Shown piece by piece: positions 25,831 to 34,887 of a DNA stretch of 60,285 nt. The DNA is from an uncultured Oscillospiraceae bacterium (lineage in GTDB: Bacteria > Bacillota > Clostridia > Oscillospirales > Oscillospiraceae). The stretch lies in NCBI GenBank assembly GCA_947625045.1, contig CANQMW010000018.1:1-60285 (forward strand). The letters run 5' to 3'. Within the stretch, counting starts at the first letter, position 1; each line of letters starts with the position of its first letter. The notes beneath the pieces were generated by a model. That model did no database searches, was not told the origin of the DNA, and saw only the letters and a list, made by a program, of their open reading frames with translations. The translations under genes and the position numbers were made by a program.

Positions 25831-26508
25831 ATGCCCTCACTCCTGACCAAATGGATACCCAGGCCCGGCTGGAAGATGCTGACCGCGGCGTTTATATTCC
25901 AGTGTCTCGTCTACAGCGGCACCCGGCTGGTGAACACCGCCTGGCCCCACTGGGACATGACTACGGCTCTGGACCAGGCCGTGCCCTTCCTGCCCTGGAC
26001 GGTGGCGGTGTACGTGGGGGCGTTCCTCTTTTGGTTCGTGAACTACAACCTCGCGGTGCAGCCCCTTGACAGCCGGGCCTGGCGATTCCTGACGGCGGAT
26101 ATTCTGGGGAAAGCGGTGTGCCTGGTGATCTTCCTGGCCCTGCCCACCGGGAACATCCGGCCCGACATCCCGGAGGGGGCGCCGCTGGGCTGGGCCATGG
26201 GCTTTATCTGGGCCATGGACACGCCGGACAACCTGTTCCCCTCGGTCCACTGTCTCAACAGCTGGCTGTGCTGGGCGGCGGTGCGGGGCCGGACGGATGT
26301 GCCCCGGTGGTATAAGTATCTCTCCCTTGTCCTGGTCCTGGCCATACGCGCGTCCACCCTGACCACTCATCAGCATGTGGTCTTGGATGTGCTGGGCGGC
26401 GTAGCTCTCGCGGAGCTTGCCTGGCAGGCCGCCGGGCATACGGACCTGGCCGCATGTTACAGGAGGCTGTGGACAGGGAAGGAAAAGAAGAAAGCCTCCC
26501 CTGTGTAA
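25831..26508 (+). CDS. PAP2-superfamily membrane phosphatase
   Basis: The protein has 225 residues. The ATG at 25831 follows AAGGAGG; the frame extends upstream but without a ribosome binding site. There are about six membrane helices. The phosphatase motifs are NLFPSVHCLNSW (PSxH type) and RASTLTTHQHVVLDVLGG (SRxxxxxHxxxD type), so it is probably a lipid or undecaprenyl pyrophosphate phosphatase. It heads the flippase/pssA/psd group. Its last residues (KASPV) and its stop codon lie inside the A5 palindromic element, so the repeat has rewritten the gene's 3' end. Confidence 0.85.
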   Translation: MPSLLTKWIPRPGWKMLTAAFIFQCLVYSGTRLVNTAWPHWDMTTALDQAVPFLPWTVAVYVGAFLFWFVNYNLAVQPLDSRAWRFLTADILGKAVCLVIFLALPTGNIRPDIPEGAPLGWAMGFIWAMDTPDNLFPSVHCLNSWLCWAAVRGRTDVPRWYKYLSLVLVLAIRASTLTTHQHVVLDVLGGVALAELAWQAAGHTDLAACYRRLWTGKEKKKASPV

Positions 26509-26619
26509 GGGGAGGTGGCCGCCGTCAGGCGGTCGGAGGGGTTGTAAACGTCCATAACGCGACAATCCCCCAGTCTCCGGCTTCGCCGGAGCCAGCACCC
26601 TTTGCACAAGGGGGCCTTA
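26492..26619. repeat. A-type palindromic element, copy A5
   Basis: The element has terminal hairpins aagcctcccctgtgtaaggggagg and ccctttgcacaaggggg. Its left end encodes the last five residues and stop of the PAP2 gene. Its right end stops 10 bases before the next gene's ribosome binding site. Confidence 0.85.
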
Positions 26620-26641
26620 AAGGAGAACGGAGGTGATCCCC

Positions 26642-27688
26642 ATGACAAAACAGCAAAAACGCATCCTGGGGGACGGCCTTCTGTTCGCGGCCATCCTGGC
26701 CCTGACGCTGTACGCGGTGTTCCGGGGCCGGGACCTGGAGGACGTGATGGACGCCATCCGCTCCTGCGACGGCCGGTGGCTCCTCCCCGCCCTGGGCTGC
26801 GTGGTGGTATTCATCGGCGGCGAATCGGTGATCCTCCGGCTGCTGCTGCGCTCCCGGGGCGTGGCGCTGGGGCAGTTCAAGTGCTTTCTGGTATCCTCGG
26901 CGGGGTTTTTCTTCTCCGCCGTCACCCCCTCCGCCGGGGGCGGCCAGCCCATGCAGGCCTATTTTCTCCGGCGGGAGAAGGTTCCGGTGCCCATCTCCGC
27001 GGCCATACTGCTGGCGGTGACGGTCACCTACAAGCTGGTGCTCATCGTCACCGGCCTTATACTGGTGCTTTTTAAGTACGACTTCCTGCGGACCCACTTC
27101 GGCAATTACATCTACCTCTTCTGGGGCGGCCTCGCCATCACAACAAGCTTTACCGCGTTTCTTCTCATGCTGGTGTTCCACCCCCGCATGGCCAAAAAGC
27201 TGTGCCACGGCGGGCTGGGACTCTTGGAAAAGCTCCGCATCCTGCGCCACAGCGACGCCCGGGAGAAGCGGCTCCTGGCCGCCATGGACAAGTACCACGA
27301 GACGGCGGCCTACTTCAAGACCCACATGGGCCTGATGGCCCTGGTGCAGGTCATCACCTTCGCCCAGCGCTACGCCCTGTTCACGGTGCCCTGGCTGGTA
27401 TATAAAGCCTTCGGCCTCACGGGGTACGGCTGGCTGGCCATCGCCGTGCTCCAGGCGGCCATCCAGGCGGCGGCGGACATGCTCCCCCTGCCCGGGGGCA
27501 TGGGGGTGACGGAGGCCATGTTTCTGACAGTATTCCAGCCCCTGTTCGGGGCGCTGACCCTGCCGGCCATGGTGCTGAGCCGGGGGACGGATTTTTACTG
27601 CCGGCTGCTGCTGTCGGCGCTGTTCACCGCCCTGGCGGCGCTCGTGCTGGGCCGGGTTGGCGGAAAGAGAGAGGAGGACAGGGCATGA
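26642..27688 (+). CDS. Flippase-like integral membrane protein (MprF N-domain/UPF0104 family)
   Basis: The protein has 348 residues. The ATG at 26642 lies 8 bases after GGAGG. Seven to eight membrane helices are seen, with the family motifs SAGFFFSAVTPSAGGGQPMQ (about 84-103) and DMLPLPGGMGVTEAMF (about 279-294). These proteins share the transmembrane domain of lysylphosphatidylglycerol synthases and are thought to move lipids across the membrane. It overlaps pssA by four bases, so a role in handling newly made phospholipid is reasonable but inferred. Confidence 0.85.
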   Translation: MTKQQKRILGDGLLFAAILALTLYAVFRGRDLEDVMDAIRSCDGRWLLPALGCVVVFIGGESVILRLLLRSRGVALGQFKCFLVSSAGFFFSAVTPSAGGGQPMQAYFLRREKVPVPISAAILLAVTVTYKLVLIVTGLILVLFKYDFLRTHFGNYIYLFWGGLAITTSFTAFLLMLVFHPRMAKKLCHGGLGLLEKLRILRHSDAREKRLLAAMDKYHETAAYFKTHMGLMALVQVITFAQRYALFTVPWLVYKAFGLTGYGWLAIAVLQAAIQAAADMLPLPGGMGVTEAMFLTVFQPLFGALTLPAMVLSRGTDFYCRLLLSALFTALAALVLGRVGGKREEDRA

Positions 27689-28350
27689 TAGGCCGATATG
27701 ACTACACCGTGTGGATGACCTACGCAAGCCTTGTGTCCTCCCTGGCGGGCATGTTTCTCGCCACGGCGGGCCACGTCCGCTGGGCGCTGGCGTGTCTGGC
27801 CCTGTCCGGGCTCATGGACGCCTTCGACGGGAAGATCGCCCGGACGAAGAAAGACCGCACCGACATGGAGAAGGCCTACGGCGTGCAGATAGATTCCCTC
27901 TGCGACATCGTGTGCTTTGGGGTGCTGCCGGTGATTATCTGCATTCACCTGGGCATGCACAGCCTCTGGGCCGTGGCGATACTGTGCTTCTACGGCCTCG
28001 CGGGGCTCATCCGCCTGGCCTGGTTCAATATCACCGCCGACGCCCCGCCCCGGCCTGACGGGAAGAAGTACTACCAGGGCCTGCCCATCACCTCCGTGGC
28101 GGTGATACTGCCCATCTTCTACGCCGCGGGCACATTGGCCCCCGCCTTCTTTGCGGCAGCCCTGCCCTTCGTCATGCTCCTTACGGGATTTTTGTTCATC
28201 CTCCGCTTCCCCTTCCGCAAACCAACCACCAAGGAGCTTCTTGTGATCATCGCCCTGGTTGGAGCCACCATATTGTACATCCTGGCCTGCCATCTGTGGG
28301 GCAGCGTCCTGCCCTGGAAGTGGGTGCTGCGCCGGGTGCCCAGCCCATGA
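27685..28350 (+). CDS. pssA: CDP-diacylglycerol--serine O-phosphatidyltransferase
   Basis: The protein has 221 residues. It should make phosphatidylserine from CDP-diacylglycerol and serine at the membrane. The CDP-alcohol phosphotransferase signature is complete: Asp45, Asp48-Gly49, Ala52-Arg53, Gly66, Asp70 and Asp74. The gap between Arg53 and Gly66 is a few residues longer than the textbook spacing. About six membrane helices are predicted. Its ATG overlaps the flippase stop codon and its TGA overlaps the psd ATG, so the three genes are translationally coupled. Confidence 0.92.
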   Translation: MIGRYDYTVWMTYASLVSSLAGMFLATAGHVRWALACLALSGLMDAFDGKIARTKKDRTDMEKAYGVQIDSLCDIVCFGVLPVIICIHLGMHSLWAVAILCFYGLAGLIRLAWFNITADAPPRPDGKKYYQGLPITSVAVILPIFYAAGTLAPAFFAAALPFVMLLTGFLFILRFPFRKPTTKELLVIIALVGATILYILACHLWGSVLPWKWVLRRVPSP

Positions 28351-29162
28351 GGGCGGCGGAATTTCTGTACGGCACGGCCCCGGGGCGCGTTCTGCTCCGG
28401 GGCCTGTGCCGTCCCTGGTTTTCCAAGCTGGGGGGATGGGTGCTCAGTACGCGCCTGTCCGCCCTGGCGGTGGGACCCTTCATCCGGGCCCACGGCATCG
28501 ACATGAGCCAATGCCCCGAGACGAAGTTTTCCTCCTTCAACGACTTCTTCACCCGCCGGCTGCCGTCCTCGGCAAGGCCCGCGGACATGGACCCGGCGGC
28601 GTTCATAAGCCCCTGCGACGGACGGCTCACCGTCTGGCCCGCGGATGAGGCCGGCCGGTTCCCCGTGAAGGGCACGGAGTATACGCTCTCTGAGCTTCTC
28701 CGGGACGAGGCCCTGGCCAGGCGGTTTTATGGGGGGCTCATATGGCTTTTCCGCCTGTCCCTGGAGGACTACCACCGGTACATCTGGACCGCGGACGGCA
28801 TGGCGGGCGAGAAGGTATCCATCCCCGGGGTTCTCCATACCGTCCAGCCCCTGACGCGGGGCCAGCGGCCGGTGTACCACGAGAACACCCGGCAGTACCG
28901 GGTGCTGGACACCGCCTTCGGGCCCACGGCCGTCATGGAGGTGGGCGCCCTGCTGGTGGGGCGGATAGAGGACGAGCCCTTTGAAAACCCGGTCCGCCGG
29001 GGCATGGAGAAGGGCCATTTCGCCTTCGGCGGCTCCACGGTCATCCTCATAACGCCCCCCAACGCCGCCTCTCCCTTGCCCTCTATCGCCGCCGCCTCCG
29101 CGCGAGGGGAAGAGACACCGGTGAGGCAAGGGGAACGGGTCGGGACGATAACAAAAAAATGA
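28347..29162 (+). CDS. psd: Phosphatidylserine decarboxylase proenzyme
   Basis: The protein has 271 residues. The ATG at 28347 overlaps the pssA stop codon (ATGA). It converts phosphatidylserine to phosphatidylethanolamine after self-cleavage that makes a pyruvoyl group. The cleavage site is GGST with Ser about 230, where most family members have LGST. Other motifs are the N-terminal SSFNDFFTRRL, SPCDGRL and RLSLEDYHRY. The tail after the cleavage serine is about 40 residues. Its stop codon lies inside the terminator shared with cstA. Confidence 0.93.
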   Translation: MRAAEFLYGTAPGRVLLRGLCRPWFSKLGGWVLSTRLSALAVGPFIRAHGIDMSQCPETKFSSFNDFFTRRLPSSARPADMDPAAFISPCDGRLTVWPADEAGRFPVKGTEYTLSELLRDEALARRFYGGLIWLFRLSLEDYHRYIWTADGMAGEKVSIPGVLHTVQPLTRGQRPVYHENTRQYRVLDTAFGPTAVMEVGALLVGRIEDEPFENPVRRGMEKGHFAFGGSTVILITPPNAASPLPSIAAASARGEETPVRQGERVGTITKK

Positions 29163-29190
29163 CCGCTGCTTTCGCAGCGGCCATTTTTTT
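29153..29190. terminator. Bidirectional terminator between psd and cstA
   Basis: A 7-bp GC stem ccgctgc/gcagcgg is flanked by A7 on the left and T7 on the right, so it works in both directions for the convergent genes. Confidence 0.9.
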
Positions 29191-29203
29191 GTTTGATTGT
29201 CTC

Positions 29204-30913
29204 TTAGGCCTTGGTCTTCTTGCCCTGCTTGGAGAAGGTGCCGATGCCCTCGATGATCAGGAACACGGCCAGGATGACCATCGCCACAGCGATGACCAGC
29301 TGGAACCAGTTGCCCCAGACGGTGCCCGCGAAGCAGATACCGATCAGGTCCTTGATCTTGATGACCAGGAAGGTCAGGGTGGCGACCAGCATGAAGATCA
29401 TGGGGATGTAGAACATCTTGTTGTTCTTGCCGATCTGGCCCAGCCAAGCGGCCACGGCCATCAGAGCAAGACCAGCCAGCAGCTGGTTGGCAGCGCCGAA
29501 CAGACCCCAGATAGCGCTCAGGCTCATGCCGCCCAGCAGGCAGCCGACCACGACCATGAACACGGTACCGGTCAGAGGATGAGCCAGGAACTTGCGGGCG
29601 CCGGTGGCGTCCTTCCAGGTGGCCTCGCCGTCCTTCAGGAACAGCTCGGTGAACATGAAGCGGCTCAGACGGGTGCCGGTGTCCAGGGAAGTCAGAGCGA
29701 ACACGGACACGGCCAGGGTCAGCAGCGTGTAGATCACGTTGTAGACGTGGCTCGCGGTATTCAGGCTGAACATGGAGGCGATGCCGGTGGCGAAGGCCAC
29801 GGCGGGGGAACCGAACTCGCCGGCGGTGTAACGGGAGAACACCATGCCGACAGCGATCAGGGACACGACGCCCAGAGCGGACTCGATGAGCATGGAGCCG
29901 TAGCCGATGGCCTTGGCGTCCTTCTCGTTGGCCAGCTGCTTGGAGGAGGTGCCGGTGGAGATCAGGGAGTGGAAGCCGGAGCACGCGCCGCAGGCCACGG
30001 TGATGAACAGGGCCGGGAACATGCCGCCCAGGCTGGTGGACCAGCCGGTGAAGGCGGGCAGCTCGAAGGTGGCAGTCTTGTCGCCGGTGAAGGCGGAGAA
30101 GAAGATGCCGATCACGGCCACGCCCATCATGGCGTACAGCAGGAAGCTGGACAGGTAGTCACGGGGCTGGAGCATGATCCACACGGGGATCAGGGAGGCC
30201 ACGGCGATGTACACACCGATGAGGATGATCCAGGTGGTGCGGCTCAGAGCCAGGCCGAAGTTCAGGCCCAGCCAGATGGCGGCCACGATGCCGATGATGC
30301 CGATGATGGTGGCGGGCACGGTGCCCAGGCCGGCCTTATTGGTCAGCAGGCCGTAGATGATGGCCAGGACGATGAACAGCACGGACACCATAGCGGTGGT
30401 CTCGTTGCCGGTCACGGCGTCGCCGGAGGTGATGCCCACGGAGTCGGACATGAAGGTGCCGGCCACGACGTTCACGAAGGACGCGATGACCATGATGAGC
30501 ACCAGCAGAGCGAACAGGATGAACAGCTTCTTGGCGCGGTCGCCCATGGAGGTCTTGATGATCTCGCCGACGGACTTGCCCTCGTTACGGATGGACGCGA
30601 ACAGGGAGCCGAAGTCCTGCAGGCCGCCAAAGAAGATACCGCCAATGACGCACCACAGGAATACGGGGACCCAGCCAAAAACGGAGGCCTGGATCGGTCC
30701 GTTGATGGGGCCGGCGCCCGCGATGGACGAGAAGTGGTGACCCATCAGAACGGCGGGCTTGGCGGCGACGTAGTCCACGCCGTCTTCCATCTCCACCGCA
30801 GGGGTCTTTCTGCTGGGGTCGATGCCCCACTGCTTTGCCAGCCAGGAGCCATAGGTAACATAGCCGATGACCAGCAAAACGATCGCCGCGAGGATGATCA
30901 GTACTGCAATCAT
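29204..30913 (-). CDS. cstA: Carbon starvation protein CstA-family transporter
   Basis: The protein has 569 residues. The ATG at 30913 lies 5 bases after GGGAGAG. Family members are many-helix membrane transporters, with pyruvate or peptides as reported substrates. The N-terminal YGSWLAKQWGIDP, then VMGHHFSSIAGAGPINGP-like segment and GACSGFHSLISTGTSSKQL are hallmark motifs. The length equals the compact clostridial form rather than the 700-residue enteric form. It follows a 166-residue gene by 11 bases and is probably co-transcribed with it. Confidence 0.93.
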   Translation of the reverse strand: MIAVLIILAAIVLLVIGYVTYGSWLAKQWGIDPSRKTPAVEMEDGVDYVAAKPAVLMGHHFSSIAGAGPINGPIQASVFGWVPVFLWCVIGGIFFGGLQDFGSLFASIRNEGKSVGEIIKTSMGDRAKKLFILFALLVLIMVIASFVNVVAGTFMSDSVGITSGDAVTGNETTAMVSVLFIVLAIIYGLLTNKAGLGTVPATIIGIIGIVAAIWLGLNFGLALSRTTWIILIGVYIAVASLIPVWIMLQPRDYLSSFLLYAMMGVAVIGIFFSAFTGDKTATFELPAFTGWSTSLGGMFPALFITVACGACSGFHSLISTGTSSKQLANEKDAKAIGYGSMLIESALGVVSLIAVGMVFSRYTAGEFGSPAVAFATGIASMFSLNTASHVYNVIYTLLTLAVSVFALTSLDTGTRLSRFMFTELFLKDGEATWKDATGARKFLAHPLTGTVFMVVVGCLLGGMSLSAIWGLFGAANQLLAGLALMAVAAWLGQIGKNNKMFYIPMIFMLVATLTFLVIKIKDLIGICFAGTVWGNWFQLVIAVAMVILAVFLIIEGIGTFSKQGKKTKA

Positions 30914-30924
30914 GATAACTCTCC

Positions 30925-31425
30925 CTACCTTTGATTTGAAATATTGCGAAAGAGCTTCTTCAGTTCCCGGCCCAGGCGGTTATAGACCAGGGTGCCGGAA
31001 GAAGTCTCTAGTGCAACCGCGCGATAGTTGCTCCAGCCCTGCAGGCGGTAGCTGTAGCTTTTATAGTGTTTCAGCTTCTTCACCGCGGCCATGGCGTCCG
31101 GCTCGATGCGGTCCGCCAGGACGATCAATGTAACGTCGGAATTGCGGTGGGCGCTGTGGGGCTTGACGTAGGATATGCCCCGCTCCCAGGCGGCGGCGTC
31201 CATCTCCATCAGCTTATCCAGCGTCAGGTCCTCCACCGCGGCGAAATAGACGTACTCGTGGGAATCCGCCTCGGAGATGCGGGCGCTCTTTACAAGCACA
31301 TACGTCTCCCCGTGGGAGTGGAACCGTGCCTCCGCGTCAAAGGGGGGCTGCACGTCTTCCCGGATCACGTCGTAGTACCGGACGTAGGAGCGCAGGAGCT
31401 TTTCCAGGGCTTCCGAGGATGTCAT
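30925..31425 (-). CDS. Conserved-looking hypothetical protein upstream of cstA
   Basis: The protein has 166 residues, is soluble and is of mixed alpha/beta composition. I do not recognise the family. It starts MTSSEALEKLLRSYVRYYDV, has a central VYFAAVEDLTLDKLMEMDAAAWERG, and a hydrophobic strand DVTLIVLADRI. The charged C-terminal segment is RLGRELKKLFRNI. There are no cysteine motifs and no signal peptide. It lies 11 bases ahead of cstA under one promoter, so it may regulate or assist the transporter. Confidence 0.7.
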   Translation of the reverse strand: MTSSEALEKLLRSYVRYYDVIREDVQPPFDAEARFHSHGETYVLVKSARISEADSHEYVYFAAVEDLTLDKLMEMDAAAWERGISYVKPHSAHRNSDVTLIVLADRIEPDAMAAVKKLKHYKSYSYRLQGWSNYRAVALETSSGTLVYNRLGRELKKLFRNISNQR

Positions 31426-31485
31426 ATCTTCACCCGTTTAAAAGAAAAAATTGTTAGCAAATTGTGAACACATTCAATCAAAGAT

Positions 31486-31514
31486 ATTCTAGCGCCAAAG
31501 TGTGAAAAGTGCAA
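31486..31514 (-). promoter_or_regulatory. Candidate promoter of the cstA operon
   Basis: TTGCAC (31514-31509), 17 bases, then TAGAAT (31491-31486) on the minus strand. The -35 matches consensus at only three positions. Confidence 0.45.
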
Positions 31515-31566
31515 GCCCTTTTTCCGAAAATAAGCGAAAATCAAGGCGAAAAATGCAGGGAATTTG

Positions 31567-31944
31567 TCATTCGGCGAGGGTCTCCTGGGCCGGACGGCCG
31601 AATTCCGCCTCGGGAACGCGCTGCTTCAGCTCCTCCATGAGGATCTGGGCGGCCTTTTTGCCGGGCAGCTGGACCTGGGCCAGCTCCTGGTCCCCCTCGC
31701 CGCAGATGACCAGGTTCTCGATCTCGAAGTCCCCCTTGCCGCAGCACAGCTTCGCCGGCACGGCCATGACCCGGCGGAACAGGCGTCTCACGTCGTGGTA
31801 GGGGATGTAGTAGGTCTTGAGGCCCGACTTCACGAACAGCCGAAGCTCCCCCATCTTCACCTTCCCGATCTCCCGGGCGGTCTTGTATTCCTTGTTGAGC
31901 TCGCTCTCCTCCACTTCGGAGGCGGTCATGGGATAGAATTTCAT
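31567..31944 (-). CDS. Hypothetical protein, 125 residues
   Basis: The ATG at 31944 follows AAAGGGG. The protein is soluble, with a beta-rich middle (LRLFVKSGLKTYYIPYHDVRRLFRRVMAVPAKLCCGKGDFEIENLVIC) and an amphipathic C-terminal helix (AAQILMEELKQRVPEAEF). It has no signal peptide and no catalytic motif that I can name. The alternation of strands and one long final helix is reminiscent of a small PH-like fold, which is only a guess. It stands alone between the cstA operon and trkH. Confidence 0.65.
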   Translation of the reverse strand: MKFYPMTASEVEESELNKEYKTAREIGKVKMGELRLFVKSGLKTYYIPYHDVRRLFRRVMAVPAKLCCGKGDFEIENLVICGEGDQELAQVQLPGKKAAQILMEELKQRVPEAEFGRPAQETLAE

Positions 31945-32001
31945 GGTGTGCCCCTTTCTTATATGAATGGTATGTAAGGCTCGTTCAAATTTATGTCCCG
32001 C

Positions 32002-33447
32002 TCAGGACTTCCTGCGCCAGACGCCGGAGGCGAACAATGTGAGCACCGGGAAGATCTCCAGCCGCCCCAGCAGCATGCACAGGCTCAAAATGAGCTTTGC
32101 CGGGCCGCTCCAGATGGAGAAGTTGCCCGTGGGCCCCACCAGGGACAGGCCAGGGCCGATGTTGGAAAGGCAGCTTATGACGCTGGTGAAGGTGGTCTCC
32201 AAGTCGTAGCCCTCCGTGCTCAGGAGCAGGAACGCCCCCAGGGCGAAGAAGGTATAGAGGATATAGTAGACCATGGTGTTGCGGATGGCGTCGGCCTCCA
32301 GCCGCTCCCCGTCCAGGGTCACCCGGCTGACAGACCGGGGAAAGAGGAGCTTCCGTATCTCCGCCCATATGGCCTTGCCCACGATGACGAGGCGCGCCAC
32401 CTTGGTGCCGCCGCCGGTGCTGCCGGCGCAGGCGCCCAGGAGCATCAGCAGAACCAGCAACGCCCGGGAATAGCTGGGCCAGACATTGAAGTCCGCCGTG
32501 GCGAAGCCGGTGGTCGTGATGATGCTGGACACCTGGAAGAAGGAGTAGCGCAGCGACTCCATGAAGCTGCTGTAAAGATGGGCGATGTTCAGGGCGATGG
32601 TGACCGTCGCCCCCGCGATGACGGCCAGGTACACCCACAGCTCCTGGCTTTTCAGGCTCTTCAGGGACCGCTTCATCAGGATAAGGTAGTACAGGTTAAA
32701 GTTCACGCCAAACAGGACCATGAACACGCCAACCACCACGTCCACATAGGCGCTGTTATAGGCGCCTATGCTGGCGTTGCGCACGCCGAAGCCGCCGGTG
32801 CCGGCGGTGCCGAAGGCGGTGGTCAGCGCGTCGAACCAGCCCAGGCCTCCGGCCATGAGCAGCACGACCTCCACCACCGTCATGCAGAGATATATGATGT
32901 ACAAGGCCCGGGCCGTGGAGCGCATCTTGGGCATGAGCTTGCCCTTCACGGGGCCGGGCACCTCCGCCCGGAGAAGGTGCATGGAGTGCTCGTCGTCGGT
33001 GGGCAGGATGGCCATCATGAATACCAGCACGCCCATGCCGCCCACGAAGTGGGAGAAGCTCCGCCAGAACAGCACCCCCTTGGGCACCACCTCCACCTCG
33101 GGCAGTACGCTGGCGCCGGTGGTTGTGAAGCCGGAGATGATCTCGAACAGGGCGCTTATGTAGTTGGGGATGGCGCCGGAGTAGACGAAGGGCAGCGCCC
33201 CCACCAGGGAGATGACGAGCCAGCTCAGGGTCACGGACACGAACCCCTCCCGGGGGTGGAGCGTGCCCGTGTGCTTCCGGCCTATGAGGTACAGCACCAC
33301 CGCCGTGAGCAGGGAGATGAGGATGGTCCACAGAAAGGGGCTCAGGCTCTCCCCGTATACGGCGGCCACCACCGTGGGCGCCAGCAGCAGTCCCGCCTCG
33401 ATGGCCAGGATGCGGCCCAGGATGCTCGATATGATCCGGTAATTCAC
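32002..33447 (-). CDS. trkH: TrkH/KtrB-family potassium transporter membrane subunit
   Basis: The protein has 481 residues. The start is a GTG at 33447 (MNYRIISSILG), 4 bases after the trkA stop codon. It forms the ion-conducting subunit with four membrane-pore-membrane repeats. Selectivity-filter regions are visible as GFTTTGASVL (about 110), GTAGTGGFGVRN (about 217), TTTGFATADF (about 313) and SNIGPGLSLVGP (about 433). It works with the TrkA ring encoded immediately upstream. Confidence 0.95.
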   Translation of the reverse strand: MNYRIISSILGRILAIEAGLLLAPTVVAAVYGESLSPFLWTILISLLTAVVLYLIGRKHTGTLHPREGFVSVTLSWLVISLVGALPFVYSGAIPNYISALFEIISGFTTTGASVLPEVEVVPKGVLFWRSFSHFVGGMGVLVFMMAILPTDDEHSMHLLRAEVPGPVKGKLMPKMRSTARALYIIYLCMTVVEVVLLMAGGLGWFDALTTAFGTAGTGGFGVRNASIGAYNSAYVDVVVGVFMVLFGVNFNLYYLILMKRSLKSLKSQELWVYLAVIAGATVTIALNIAHLYSSFMESLRYSFFQVSSIITTTGFATADFNVWPSYSRALLVLLMLLGACAGSTGGGTKVARLVIVGKAIWAEIRKLLFPRSVSRVTLDGERLEADAIRNTMVYYILYTFFALGAFLLLSTEGYDLETTFTSVISCLSNIGPGLSLVGPTGNFSIWSGPAKLILSLCMLLGRLEIFPVLTLFASGVWRRKS

Positions 33448-33451
33448 GCCC

Positions 33452-34810
33452 TTACCCTCTCAGTATGTCTTCCAGCCGGGTCATGCCCCGCCGGGTGGTC
33501 ACGGCCAGCACGCTGTCGCCGGGCTGGATGGCGTCATTGCCGCCGGGGATGAGGCACCTGCCGCTGCGGATGATGGCCGCCACCAGCACGTCCTGCCGGA
33601 TGGGCATGTCCCGCAGGGCCACGCCGATGCAGGGGCCGGCCGCCCCCGCCCGGAACTCCAGCACCTCCAGCTTTCCGTCCAGGATGCGCCGGAGCATCTC
33701 CACGCCGCCGGTGCCGCTGGCGTTGGCCATGCTGCGCACATACTGCAGCACCTGCTGGCCGGTGATGACCCGGGGCTGGACCGGCTCCTCCAGGCCGAAG
33801 GACTCGGCCAGGGAGATGAGGTGGTCCTCGTTGACCTTGGCGATGGCCTTGGGCACGCCCACGGACCGGGCGTAGGCGCCCAGGATGATGTTGATCTCGT
33901 CGGAGCCGGTGATGGCCACCAGGGCGTCGGTGCCCCGGAGGCCCTCCTCCTCCAGCACGTCGGGCCGGGAGCCGTCGGCGCAGATGACATCCGCCTTGGG
34001 CAGCAGGTCCTTGATGGCGCTGCACTTGGCCTCGTCCTGCTCCAGGATCTTCACCCGGATGCCCATGCTGAGGAGCTGACGGCCCAGGTACACGCCCACA
34101 TGGCCGCCGCCCACGATCATGACGCTCTTCGCGCTCTTTTTGAAGATGGCCATGGCCCTGAAAAAGGCGTGTATCTCCCGGGGCGCGCCCACCACGTTCA
34201 CGCTGTCGCCGGCCTGGAAGACGAAGTCGCCGCCGGGGATGATCACGTCCTCCCCCCGGCGCACCGCGCATATAAGGGTGCCGCGGTCGAAGCGGCCGTG
34301 GAAGTTTTTGAGCTCCGTCCCGCACAGGGGGTTGTCCTCCATGAGCTTGAACTCCACCAGCTCCGCCTGGCCCTTGGCGAAGGGCTCCACCTTGGCGGCG
34401 GAGGGGAAGCGCAGCACGCGGCTGATCTCCCGGGCGGTGTCCTGCTCGGGATTGATGGTCATGGAAAGGCCCAGCTCCTCCCGCAGGAACATGACCGCCT
34501 CGAAGTGCTCCCGCCGGCGCACCCGGGCGATGGTATGTTTCACGCCCAGCTTCCGGGCCATCATGCAGCAGAGGATATTGGACTCGTCCGAGTTGGTCGC
34601 GGCGATGAGCAGGTCCGCCGAGGCCGCTCCCGCCAGGCGCAGCAGCTCCAGGTCCACGCTGCCGGTCACAGTTATGGCGTCCAGGGTGGTGTTCACCAGA
34701 CTGATGCGCTCGGCCTTGCGGTCGATGACCGTCACGTCATGGCCCTCCCGGGTCAGATACTGGGTCAGGGTGAAACCGATCTTGCCGGCGCCCACGATGA
34801 TGATATTCAT
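33452..34810 (-). CDS. trkA: Trk system potassium uptake regulatory subunit TrkA
   Basis: The protein has 452 residues. The ATG at 34810 follows GGGAGGGCC; an in-frame extension to 35209 overlaps the divergent lipoprotein gene and is rejected. There are two tandem RCK modules, each an NAD-binding Rossmann domain (IIVGAGKIGFTL at residue 3 and MIVGGGHVGVYL at about 230) followed by a RCK-C/TrkA-C domain. It gates TrkH in response to nucleotides. It is the first gene of the operon. The start region is divergent from the foldase gene at 34965. Confidence 0.95.
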   Translation of the reverse strand: MNIIIVGAGKIGFTLTQYLTREGHDVTVIDRKAERISLVNTTLDAITVTGSVDLELLRLAGAASADLLIAATNSDESNILCCMMARKLGVKHTIARVRRREHFEAVMFLREELGLSMTINPEQDTAREISRVLRFPSAAKVEPFAKGQAELVEFKLMEDNPLCGTELKNFHGRFDRGTLICAVRRGEDVIIPGGDFVFQAGDSVNVVGAPREIHAFFRAMAIFKKSAKSVMIVGGGHVGVYLGRQLLSMGIRVKILEQDEAKCSAIKDLLPKADVICADGSRPDVLEEEGLRGTDALVAITGSDEINIILGAYARSVGVPKAIAKVNEDHLISLAESFGLEEPVQPRVITGQQVLQYVRSMANASGTGGVEMLRRILDGKLEVLEFRAGAAGPCIGVALRDMPIRQDVLVAAIIRSGRCLIPGGNDAIQPGDSVLAVTTRRGMTRLEDILRG

Positions 34811-34887
34811 AGGCCCTCCCAAAAGCCAAATTCCCGCTATTTTGACGAATATATGATAGCACCAGCCCCCCTTTCCGTCAAGGGTGC

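Noticed and set aside
29159-30934. A 591-codon open frame antisense to cstA
   Set aside because: It is a low-complexity Gly/His/Asp/Gln composition without any domain, starting inside the terminator; it is a shadow of cstA.
31461-31478. Rex- or CRP-like site (attgtgaacacattcaat) in the cstA leader
   Set aside because: Only the outer four bases and a short TGTG/CACA core pair; the match to either consensus is poor.
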